A DNA stretch of 7,996 nucleotides from Gemmatimonadota bacterium (GTDB taxonomy: Bacteria; Gemmatimonadota; Gemmatimonadetes; Gemmatimonadales; Gemmatimonadaceae), in NCBI GenBank assembly GCA_947457715.1, contig CANGXK010000109.1:1-7996 (forward strand), written 5' to 3'. Positions 1-5,618 of this stretch are shown here, piece after piece. The notes under the pieces are model-generated. The model was not told the DNA's origin, did no database searches, and saw nothing but the letters and a program-made list of their open reading frames with translations. How positions within the stretch are numbered: position 1 is the first letter of the stretch; every line of letters begins with the position of its first letter. A program made the position numbers and the translations under genes.

Positions 1-1988
1 CCCGACTCGAAGCGCGACGGCACCACTTCCGACACGAAGGCATGACCGGCGGGGAAGCCCGGCAGATTCTTCGTGATGTTTTGCCACGTCGCACCGTTGT
101 CCATCGACATGCTCACCGTGCCGTCGTCGGTGCCGGTGTAGTACACGCCCTTCTGCTTCGGCGACTCTGCCAGCGACACAATCGTGGGCCACTGCGAGAT
201 GCCGTCGTTGCGCGAGATCGCGATGTCGCTGCCTTTCAAGCCCATCGTCACGATGTCGTCGCGCTTCTCGTTCTTCGTGAGGTCGGGGCTGATGGCGGTC
301 CACGAGTCCCCGCGATCGGTGCTGCGGAACACGCGATTGGCCGCCGCCAGCAACACACCGGGATCGTTCGGCGACAGCATGAGCGGCGTGTCCCAATGGA
401 AACGATACGCTTCACCCGCCGTCGCATTCCCCACGTTCTGCGGGGTGGGACGGATCGACTTCGACTCACCCGTCACCTTGTTGCGGCGCACCATGTTGCC
501 GTCCTGCGACTCGGTGTAAATGATGCGCGAGTCACGCAGATCGGGGATGGCCACGAAGCCGTCGCCGCCAAGAATCTGGAACCAGTCGTAGTTGAAGATG
601 CCGCGATTCATGCGCGACGCGCTCGGGCCACACCAGTCGTAGTTGTCCTGCATACCGCCGCACACGTTGTACGGCGTTTCCATGTCGAAGCCCACGTGAT
701 AGAACAGTCCCACCGGTACGTTCTCGATGAACTGCCAAGTGCGGCTCATGTCGTACGACGTGGCGAGACCGCCGTCGTTGCCGATGATCACATGATCCGG
801 GTTCTTCGGATTGATCCAGATGCCGTGCACGTCGTCGTGCGTCACGAGCGCCGCATCGGTTTCAAAGGTGCGACCGCCATCCACCGACAGGTGCAGCCCC
901 ACACCGCCCATGTAAATGCGCTCCGGATTCACCGGATCGATGCGCAACTGGCTGAAGTACATCGGGCGCGCGTTGGTGTTGCTCTGCTTGGTCCAGGTCG
1001 CGCCGCCATCGTTCGACTTGTAGAGGCCGGACACACCGGCCACCACACCGCGCCCGGCCGGCGCCGGTGCCGGATTCATGTTCTCCGTAGCCGCCGCGGC
1101 CCGCTGCGCGGTCGGCGCCGGGCCTTCCACCGTGGCGTACACGATGTTCGGGCTCTGACGGAACACGTCCACCGCGATGCGTCCCAACGGACCCGTCGGG
1201 AAGCCGGTGCCGGTCACCTTGGTCCACGTCTCGCCGCCGTCGGTCGACTTCCACAGCGCGCTGCCGGGCCCACCACCGTTCATGCAGCAGGCCGTGCGAC
1301 GACGCTGATACGTACTGGCGAACAGGATGTTCGGATCGGTCGCCGACATCACCAGTTCGTTCGCACCGGTTTCGTCGTCCACCTTGAGCACCTGCTTCCA
1401 GCTCTTGCCGCCGTCGGTGGTCTTGTACACGCCGCGCTCGCCGCCCGGGCCGAACAGCGGGCCCGTGGAGGCCACCAGCACGACATCGTTGTTCGTGGGA
1501 TGAATGACGATGCGATTGATGTGCTTCGACTGCGGAAGTCCCATCATCGCGAATGTCTTGCCGCCGTCGGTCGACTTGTAGATGCCGCTGCCCCACGACG
1601 TACTCTGGCGATTGTTCGATTCGCCGGTGCCGACCCACACCAGATCGGGGTTGATCTGCGACACGGCCACATCACCGATCGCGATCAGTCCCTGATCCTG
1701 AAACAGCGGCGTGAACATCGTGCCGTTGCTGGTGGTCTTCCACACGCCGCCGTGGGCCGAACCCACGTACCAGATGGCCGGATTGGCTTCGTAAATGGCG
1801 AGATCGGAGATACGCCCCGACATCGTGGCGGGTCCAATGGAGCGGAAGTGCAGCTTGTCGAATTCCTGCGCCACCGGCGTCGCCGCGAGCGCAGCTGCGG
1901 AAGCAGCCTGCGCCTGGGCGGAAATCGGTGCGCACAGGAGCGAGAGCGCGGCCATCGAGGCGGCGCGTCGGTGCAGTGTCCTGGACAT
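1..1988 (-). CDS. Secreted sortilin/BNR-repeat (VPS10-like) beta-propeller protein, 3' end outside window
   Basis: The minus strand is open from an ATG at 1988 to the left edge: 662 codons, no stop, so the C-terminus is missing. The N-terminus is a Sec-type signal peptide: basic MSRTLHRR, a hydrophobic stretch, then ISAQAQA, a likely signal peptidase I site near residue 27. The mature part opens with RSIGPATMSGRISDLA (about residues 50-65) and GGVWKTTSNG, the hallmark of large secreted 'glycosyl hydrolase/sortilin, BNR repeat' proteins. At least seven BNR/Asp-box-like units follow (YKSTDGGKTF, YKTTDGGKSW, WKSTDGGETW, YKSNDGGATW, LSVDGGRTF, FRSTDRGDSW, MSMDNGATW), plus the family motifs GGMQDN (about 444-449) and GGDGF (about 473-477). 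Family members are usually around 1000 residues, so roughly a third may lie outside. Despite the database name no hydrolase activity is established; a surface or periplasmic binding propeller is the safer reading. No Shine-Dalgarno precedes ATG 1988. An in-frame ATG at 1955 would also leave a signal peptide. Confidence 0.9.
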   Translation of the reverse strand, partial: MSRTLHRRAASMAALSLLCAPISAQAQAASAAALAATPVAQEFDKLHFRSIGPATMSGRISDLAIYEANPAIWYVGSAHGGVWKTTSNGTMFTPLFQDQGLIAIGDVAVSQINPDLVWVGTGESNNRQSTSWGSGIYKSTDGGKTFAMMGLPQSKHINRIVIHPTNNDVVLVASTGPLFGPGGERGVYKTTDGGKSWKQVLKVDDETGANELVMSATDPNILFASTYQRRRTACCMNGGGPGSALWKSTDGGETWTKVTGTGFPTGPLGRIAVDVFRQSPNIVYATVEGPAPTAQRAAAATENMNPAPAPAGRGVVAGVSGLYKSNDGGATWTKQSNTNARPMYFSQLRIDPVNPERIYMGGVGLHLSVDGGRTFETDAALVTHDDVHGIWINPKNPDHVIIGNDGGLATSYDMSRTWQFIENVPVGLFYHVGFDMETPYNVCGGMQDNYDWCGPSASRMNRGIFNYDWFQILGGDGFVAIPDLRDSRIIYTESQDGNMVRRNKVTGESKSIRPTPQNVGNATAGEAYRFHWDTPLMLSPNDPGVLLAAANRVFRSTDRGDSWTAISPDLTKNEKRDDIVTMGLKGSDIAISRNDGISQWPTIVSLAESPKQKGVYYTGTDDGTVSMSMDNGATWQNITKNLPGFPAGHAFVSEVVPSRFES

Positions 1989-2059
1989 GACGGGAATCAG
2001 CGTGAGGAGGGGAGCGTGTCGCCGCGGTTGCTCAACCGATCAACGGTGCGCTAATGTGG

Positions 2060-2360
2060 CGAGTCCGCCACCTGCCGTCCATGCCCCGCGTACGCGCCCC
2101 ACCGCCAGGAGTCGTTCGATGCTGGTCTCGCGAGAGCCCGATCTGGTCCGGCCGGACTGGCTCGCTGGAGGAGCGATCACGTCACCCTCGACATGTTCGC
2201 CGGCGGCCACCTCCGCGAGCCGTGGACGGAAGGCGAGCCCACGGTCACCACCGTGGGCCGGATCGTCGTGTGCCAACCGCCACACGTAATGGCGTTCACG
2301 TGGGCCGATGACGGCTGGAGCAAACATCTTGGGAGGCTGGCGGCGGTGCTGAACGGCTAG
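2060..2360 (+). pseudogene. Decayed SRPBCC/AHSA1 (START-like) domain protein
   Basis: Pieces of an AHSA1-type SRPBCC protein can be read in two plus-strand frames. In frame 1, around 2119-2175, the translation LVSREPDLVRPDWLAGG resembles the early helix segment '..LTDPDLVRRWLA..' of the family. From about 2181 the match moves to frame 3: VTLDMFAGGHLREPWTEGE, then GRIVVCQPPHVMAFTWADD, then GWSKHLGRLAAVLNG and a TAG stop at 2358-2360. This follows the family order (strand with GG, 'GRIVE.dPPrrL.fTW', C-terminal helix 'GW..hL.rLaavL.G'). Between FTWADD and GWSKHL the roughly 40-50 residues of beta strands usually present are missing, so there is an internal deletion as well as a frameshift. No start codon with a ribosome binding site was found. 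It is most likely a relic; a sequencing error could explain the frameshift but not the deletion. Such proteins are often paired with ArsR regulators, but none is seen here. Confidence 0.6.
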
Positions 2361-2367
2361 ATCGCTG

Positions 2368-2508
2368 TAAAAGCAACAGCTGGAACACGGATCTGGAACT
2401 GGATTCCGCTGATCACACAGATAAACGACAAGCGCTTTTGCTTATCTGCGTGATCGGTGCAATCGATTGGAATCCGTGTTCCAGCTGTTGCCGTTCGCCG
2501 TTGCTTTT
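2368..2508. repeat. Long imperfect palindrome, REP/MITE-like element
   Basis: A 20-bp arm at 2373-2392 (GCAACAGCTGGAACACGGAT) has an exact reverse complement at 2472-2491. The match continues imperfectly inward: GATCACACAGATAA (2411-2424) pairs with the complement of TTATCTGCGTGATC (2442-2455) with one mismatch. The centre is the self-complementary AGCGCT at 2431-2436. Outward, AAAAGCAAC (2369-2377) pairs with GTTGCTTTT (2500-2508) across a 13-base insertion in the right arm. The left arm also carries two degenerate 13-mers in tandem, CTGGAACACGGAT and CTGGAACTGGATT (2380-2405). As RNA or single-stranded DNA it would fold into one long cruciform or hairpin. It encodes nothing and no target-site duplication was found. 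A dispersed repeat mobilised in trans, for instance by a REP-associated Y1 transposase, is inferred. It may also stop transcription between the pseudogene and msrA, ending 12 bp past the msrA stop. Confidence 0.7.
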
Positions 2509-2519
2509 CCCGTGTGCGA

Positions 2520-3017
2520 TTACCGCAGGTAATGACAGTTGTACCCGTACGGATTCTTCTGCAGAAAATCCTGATGCTCGCCCTCGGCCGTCCACCACGT
2601 CGCTTCCGGGGCGATCTCGGTGGTGATCGGCCGCTTCCACAGCCCGGAGTGCGCCATGCGCGCCTTCACGAGCTCCGCGGTCTCACGCTGCTCGGGCGTG
2701 GTGTAGAAGATCGCCGAGCGATACTGCGTGCCCACGTCGTTGCCCTGACGGTTCAGCGTGGTCGGGTCGTGCAACCGGAAGAACCAGTTCTCCAGCAACG
2801 ACTCGAAACTCAGCACCGTGGGATCGAACACGATGCGCACCGCTTCGGCATGTCCCGACGCACTGTCGTGCGTGTCGTCGTACACCGGATGCTCGAGCCA
2901 GCCGCCGGTATAGCCCACGTCGGTGTCGAGCACACCCGGCACGGCGCGCAGAATTTCTTCCACGCCCCAGAAGCATCCACCGGCCAGAATCGCGACTTCA
3001 GTCTCCTTCGCACTCAT
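2520..3017 (-). CDS. msrA: Peptide-methionine (S)-S-oxide reductase MsrA
   Basis: This 165-residue protein reduces the S epimer of methionine sulfoxide, free or in proteins, using thioredoxin as reductant; it has no signal peptide, so it acts in the cytoplasm. The catalytic motif GCFWG gives Cys15 as the nucleophile. Further family landmarks are GYTGG (35-39), SGHAEAV (54-60) and GTQYRS (96-101). The tail YNCHYLR supplies Cys161, at the place of the resolving cysteine in GYxCHY-type MsrAs. The length is normal for a single-domain MsrA. ATG 3017 was chosen because the family begins just before [12 protein letters not shown]; the frame is open up to an ATG at 3101, but that extension lies inside msrB. 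The start overlaps the msrB stop as ATGA (3014-3017) with no Shine-Dalgarno, so translation is probably coupled to msrB. Confidence 0.96.
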   Translation of the reverse strand: MSAKETEVAILAGGCFWGVEEILRAVPGVLDTDVGYTGGWLEHPVYDDTHDSASGHAEAVRIVFDPTVLSFESLLENWFFRLHDPTTLNRQGNDVGTQYRSAIFYTTPEQRETAELVKARMAHSGLWKRPITTEIAPEATWWTAEGEHQDFLQKNPYGYNCHYLR

Positions 3018-3457
3018 GCGAAGAGCGGCCGGAATTCGCCATACCCTTCCGCTTCGAGCTGCTCGAGCGGAATGAAACGCAATGACGCGGAGTTGATGCA
3101 ATAGCGGAGCCCACCGGCGTCCCTCGGGCCGTCGTCGAACACGTGACCCAGATGCGAGTCGGCGTCTTTCGACCGCACTTCCACGCGTCGCATGCCGTGC
3201 GTGCGGTCTTCCTTCTCCAGGACCTGCGGCGCCACCGGCTTCGTGAAGCTGGGCCAGCCGCAGCCGGAATCGAACTTGTCAATCGACGAGAATAGCGGCT
3301 CGCCACTCACGATATCGACGTAGAGGCCGTCTTCGTGGTGGTCCCAGAACTCGTTGCGGAATGGCGGCTCGGTGCCTGATTGCTGGGTGACTGTGAACTG
3401 CTCGCGCGTGAGCGTACGCGCCAGTTCGTCAACAGAGGGCTTTTTGAATTCTGACAT
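3014..3457 (-). CDS. msrB: Peptide-methionine (R)-S-oxide reductase MsrB, zinc-less type
   Basis: This 147-residue cytoplasmic protein reduces the R epimer of methionine sulfoxide, complementing MsrA. SelR/MsrB landmarks are present: SGTEPPF (27-33), PLFSS (54-58), [11 protein letters not shown] (61-71), [10 protein letters not shown] (102-111) and RYCINSASL (118-126). Cys120 is the catalytic cysteine and Cys66 in GCGWPSF sits at the usual recycling position. The two CxxC pairs that bind structural zinc in many MsrBs are absent: the first position reads YVDIVSGE (46-53) and the second reads SKDADSH (96-102). It therefore belongs to the zinc-free form known from the MsrB domain of Neisseria PilB. 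It is the first gene of a two-gene unit with msrA. ATG 3457 has no Shine-Dalgarno but has a -10-like TATATC seven bases upstream, suggesting a leaderless or nearly leaderless mRNA. Confidence 0.96.
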   Translation of the reverse strand: MSEFKKPSVDELARTLTREQFTVTQQSGTEPPFRNEFWDHHEDGLYVDIVSGEPLFSSIDKFDSGCGWPSFTKPVAPQVLEKEDRTHGMRRVEVRSKDADSHLGHVFDDGPRDAGGLRYCINSASLRFIPLEQLEAEGYGEFRPLFA

Positions 3458-3464
3458 AGTGGGG

Positions 3465-3474
3465 GATATACACA
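3465..3474 (-). promoter_or_regulatory. Candidate -10 element of the msrBA promoter
   Basis: Reading the minus strand, TGTGTATATC ends seven bases before the msrB ATG. It can be read as an extended -10 (TGT-GTATAT) or as TATATC. No purine-rich ribosome binding site lies between it and the ATG (the spacer is CCCCACT), so transcription would begin at or next to the start codon. No clear -35 was found; that region is occupied by the GGGCACTCC repeats. Confidence 0.35.
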
Positions 3475-3486
3475 GAACAGGGGCCC

Positions 3487-3511
3487 GGAGTGCCCGAAAA
3501 GGAGTGCCCGA
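3487..3511. repeat. Two-copy 11-bp direct repeat, 14-bp period, between msrB and selO
   Basis: GGAGTGCCCGA occurs at 3487-3497 and again at 3501-3511, separated by AAA. Both copies lie in the 82-bp space between the divergent msrB and selO starts, upstream of the candidate -10 elements of each. Tandem sites in a shared divergent control region are a common layout for a dimeric regulator, but a chance local duplication is equally possible. No known operator was recognised. Confidence 0.5.
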
Positions 3512-3527
3512 GGCCAGCGCGCATCTC

Positions 3528-3533
3528 TATTTT
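3528..3533 (+). promoter_or_regulatory. Candidate -10 element of the selO promoter
   Basis: TATTTT stands six bases before the GTG at 3540, in a locally AT-rich patch inside GC-rich DNA. This spacing matches the -10 boxes of leaderless genes described in lineages such as Deinococcus. There is no Shine-Dalgarno before that GTG. A -35 is not evident. Confidence 0.35.
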
Positions 3534-3539
3534 ACAAGC

Positions 3540-5114
3540 GTGCACAATCTTCGCTTCGACAATCGCTTCGTGACCGAACTGCCGGGAGATCCGGACCGGT
3601 CGAACCGGCGCCGTCAGGTGCTGGGCGCCGCCTGGAGCGCGGCCGAGCCGACACCCGTAGCGGACCCCCGCCTGCTGGCCCATGCGCACGAGGTCGCGAC
3701 TCTGGTGGGTATCGCCGAGCGCGACGTGCAGTCAACCACGTTCGCTCGCGTGTTCGGGGGCAACGAGTTGCTTGCAGGCATGGCCCCGTATGCCGCCTGC
3801 TACGGAGGGCACCAATTCGGCAACTGGGCCGGCCAGCTGGGCGACGGTCGTGCCATGTCGCTGGGCGAAGTGGTGAACGCCGCCGGCGAGCGCTGGGAAC
3901 TGCAGCTCAAAGGTGCCGGACCCACGCCGTATTCGCGCACGGCCGACGGACGCGCCGTGTTGCGTTCATCCATTCGCGAGTTTCTCTGCAGCGAGGCGAT
4001 GCATCACCTGGGCGTGCCGACCACGCGCGCCCTGTCGCTCGTCACCACCGGCGACCACGTGGTGCGTGACATGTTCTACAACGGCAACGCCGCCCCGGAG
4101 CCGGGCGCGATCGTCTGTCGCGTGGCGCCGTCGTTCATCCGCTTCGGCAACTTCGAGATCTTGGCCGCGCGCGACGACATGGCGTTGCTGGCGCAGCTCG
4201 TGGATTTCACCATCGCGCGCGACTTTCCCCAGCTGGCCGGCATCGCCGACCTCACCGAGCGTCGTGTCGCGTGGTTTGCCGAGGTGTGCGAACGCACCGC
4301 GCACATGATCGTGCATTGGATGCGCGTGGGTTTCGTGCACGGCGTGATGAACACCGACAACATGTCGATCCTGGGGCTCACGATCGACTACGGTCCGTAC
4401 GGATGGCTCGATAACTTCGACCCCACCTGGACGCCCAACACCACCGACGCCAGCACGCGGCGCTATCGCTTCGGACAGCAGCCGGCGATCGCGCAGTGGA
4501 ATCTCGTGCGCCTGGCCGAAGCCATCGCGCCCCTGTTCGACAGCGGTGACGCCCTGCAGGGCGCCCTCGGGCGGTTCGGCGACGTGTACCTGGCCGAGTA
4601 CGAGGCCATGAACGCCGCCAAGTTCGGGTTTACGAATCGCGGCGACGCCGAACAGCTGTTGGTGCGCGAAGGCTTCGCGCTGTTGTATGAGGCCGAGGTG
4701 GACTACACGCTGTTCTTCCGCGCGCTCGGCGAGATCGGCGATACGCTCCCCGCTGAGCATCCCATCAGCGTGCTCGGCGACGTGTTCTACGACGAAGCCA
4801 AACGCGAGGCCAAGGCCGATGCACTCACGGCGTGGCTACGTCGCTGGCACGACTTGGTGCAGCAGCACAGCCGGAGTGCCGACGAACGGCGTGCCGCCAT
4901 GCACACCGTGAATCCGCGGTTCGTGCTGCGCAACTATCTCGCGCAGCAGGCGATCGACGCGGCCACGGCTGGCGATGCGTCGATGGTGCACGCGTTGCTC
5001 GAGGTCATGCGTCGGCCGTACGACGATCAGCCGGAGTACGCGCACTTCGCCGCGCGCAGGCCCGAGTGGGCGCGCGTGAAGGCGGGGTGTTCGATGCTGA
5101 GCTGCAGTTCGTAA
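3540..5114 (+). CDS. selO: Protein adenylyltransferase SelO (YdiU family pseudokinase)
   Basis: SelO-family proteins have a kinase-like fold with ATP bound in inverted orientation and transfer AMP to Ser/Thr/Tyr of target proteins, including redox proteins. From GTG 3540 the product is 524 residues, slightly longer than E. coli YdiU. It opens with [17 protein letters not shown], the usual N-terminal signature. Then come [33 protein letters not shown] with the ATP-contacting Lys124, and [20 protein letters not shown]. There Asp273-Asn274 and Asp283 match the catalytic and metal-binding residues of the family. The C-terminus GCSMLSCSS has Cys522 where animal SelO carries selenocysteine. The start is uncertain: no ATG follows 3354, and that ATG lies inside msrB on the other strand. 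GTG 3540 fits family length and has a -10-like TATTTT six bases upstream; GTG 3504 and GTG 3459 are in-frame alternatives. It is transcribed divergently from msrBA. Confidence 0.95.
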   Translation: MHNLRFDNRFVTELPGDPDRSNRRRQVLGAAWSAAEPTPVADPRLLAHAHEVATLVGIAERDVQSTTFARVFGGNELLAGMAPYAACYGGHQFGNWAGQLGDGRAMSLGEVVNAAGERWELQLKGAGPTPYSRTADGRAVLRSSIREFLCSEAMHHLGVPTTRALSLVTTGDHVVRDMFYNGNAAPEPGAIVCRVAPSFIRFGNFEILAARDDMALLAQLVDFTIARDFPQLAGIADLTERRVAWFAEVCERTAHMIVHWMRVGFVHGVMNTDNMSILGLTIDYGPYGWLDNFDPTWTPNTTDASTRRYRFGQQPAIAQWNLVRLAEAIAPLFDSGDALQGALGRFGDVYLAEYEAMNAAKFGFTNRGDAEQLLVREGFALLYEAEVDYTLFFRALGEIGDTLPAEHPISVLGDVFYDEAKREAKADALTAWLRRWHDLVQQHSRSADERRAAMHTVNPRFVLRNYLAQQAIDAATAGDASMVHALLEVMRRPYDDQPEYAHFAARRPEWARVKAGCSMLSCSS

Positions 5115-5129
5115 CCCAACCGACCGCGC

Positions 5130-5519
5130 TTACTTCCCCGCCTGCTCCAGCTTGGCCTGATTGCGCGTCACGCCCGCCATGAACAGCAACGCTTCCTGCT
5201 GGCTGAGCGCGGCGCCCTGCTCCGTGCCGTCGCCCACTTCGAAAATGCGCACCCCAAGCCCGCGGATATCGAAGCGCAACCGTCCGTCGCTGTACTTGAG
5301 ATTCTCGATGTACGTGGACGGCACGCTCACCCGGCTGCCCGGCATGAAGACATGCACCGAATCACCGATCAGCTCCAGCGCGAAGCTCTTATCCGACGAC
5401 ACGAACTGCATGTCTTCCGGACCGAGCGTCTGAGCCCCGGCAACCTTGGCCGGCTTCTCACCGCAGGCCAGACAGCCGATCGCGGTCAGCAGCAGCAGAG
5501 TGCGAGTCACGTGTGACAT
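5130..5519 (-). CDS. Small putative lipoprotein of unknown function
   Basis: This 129-residue product is not recognised. The N-terminus MSHVTRTLLLLTAIGC looks like a type II signal peptide: a short basic region, a leucine-rich core and TAIG-C with Cys16 as probable lipidation site. A second cysteine, Cys19, follows, then GEKPAK. The mature part alternates short beta-prone segments (SFALELIGDSVHVFM, SRVSVPS, LRFDIRGLGVRIFEV) with turns and ends in a helical QQEALLFMAGVTRNQAKLEQ. This suggests a small beta domain with a C-terminal helix. Evidence that it is real: a lipobox in frame, no conflict with neighbours, and a stop 15 bp from the convergent selO stop. The frame stays open upstream to 6254, but that is the antisense of the molybdenum hydroxylase gene; ATG 5519 gives the signal peptide directly. 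No Shine-Dalgarno is visible. It points away from the hydroxylase gene across 99 bp. Confidence 0.75.
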   Translation of the reverse strand: MSHVTRTLLLLTAIGCLACGEKPAKVAGAQTLGPEDMQFVSSDKSFALELIGDSVHVFMPGSRVSVPSTYIENLKYSDGRLRFDIRGLGVRIFEVGDGTEQGAALSQQEALLFMAGVTRNQAKLEQAGK

Positions 5520-5574
5520 GGACGATCTGGTGTAGAAAGGCGGGGAGTAGTCGGCGGGGGCTTCGTGTCGCATC

Positions 5575-5601
5575 TTGAAAGCACGCACAGAACAATATGA
5601 C
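5575..5601 (+). promoter_or_regulatory. Weak candidate promoter for the IorB-like gene
   Basis: TTGAAA (5575-5580) and TATGAC (5596-5601) are 15 bp apart, somewhat shorter than the usual 16-18. They lie in the 99-bp divergent gap between the lipoprotein start (5519) and ATG 5619. The inferred transcription start would be about 10 bases before the ATG. Only GATGAG (5610-5615) could serve as a weak ribosome binding site. Confidence 0.3.
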
Positions 5602-5618
5602 GCCGAGCCGATGAGAAC

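Larger units (their letters stand above)
1989..2519. other. 531-bp stretch without an intact gene
   Basis: This gap lies between the start of the BNR-protein gene (minus) and the end of msrA (minus). It holds, in order, the upstream region of the BNR gene (1989 to about 2055), the broken SRPBCC gene (about 2060-2360) and the palindromic element (2368-2508). The BNR upstream region contains a short perfect inverted repeat, GGTTG-CT-CAACC at 2026-2037, that might be an operator, but no convincing -35/-10 pair was found. Short frames open here do not resemble proteins except for the SRPBCC remnant. No RNA gene is visible. Confidence 0.6.

Noticed and set aside
2026..2037. GGTTG-CT-CAACC inverted repeat as an operator
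   Set aside because: Five-base arms are expected by chance at this scale and no promoter elements flank it, so it is mentioned only in the intergenic entry.
42..2054. 670-codon open frame on the plus strand
   Set aside because: It is the antisense of the BNR-repeat gene. The translation is rich in His, Arg, Val and Ala with no domain, and the opposite strand has an unmistakable signal peptide and BNR repeats. Long antisense frames are common in GC-rich genes.
2193..2360. Short intact ORF (55 codons) as a real small gene
   Set aside because: Its sequence matches only the internal and C-terminal parts of SRPBCC proteins and has no ribosome binding site, so it is better explained as part of the relic.
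2371..2508. Palindrome as a CRISPR repeat or tRNA-like gene
   Set aside because: There is a single inverted pair with no regularly spaced repeats, and no cloverleaf or tRNA motifs are present.
3018..3101. Upstream ATG 3101 for msrA
   Set aside because: It would add 28 residues from inside msrB with no MsrA similarity. ATG 3017 overlaps the msrB stop and gives the normal N-terminus.
3354..3539. ATG 3354 as selO start
   Set aside because: It would run through the opposite-strand msrB coding start and the shared promoter region, adding 62 residues unlike SelO. Family similarity begins at the HNLRFDNRF segment.
3966..4760. 264-codon open frame on the minus strand
   Set aside because: It is antisense to selO, whose reading frame carries all expected family motifs.
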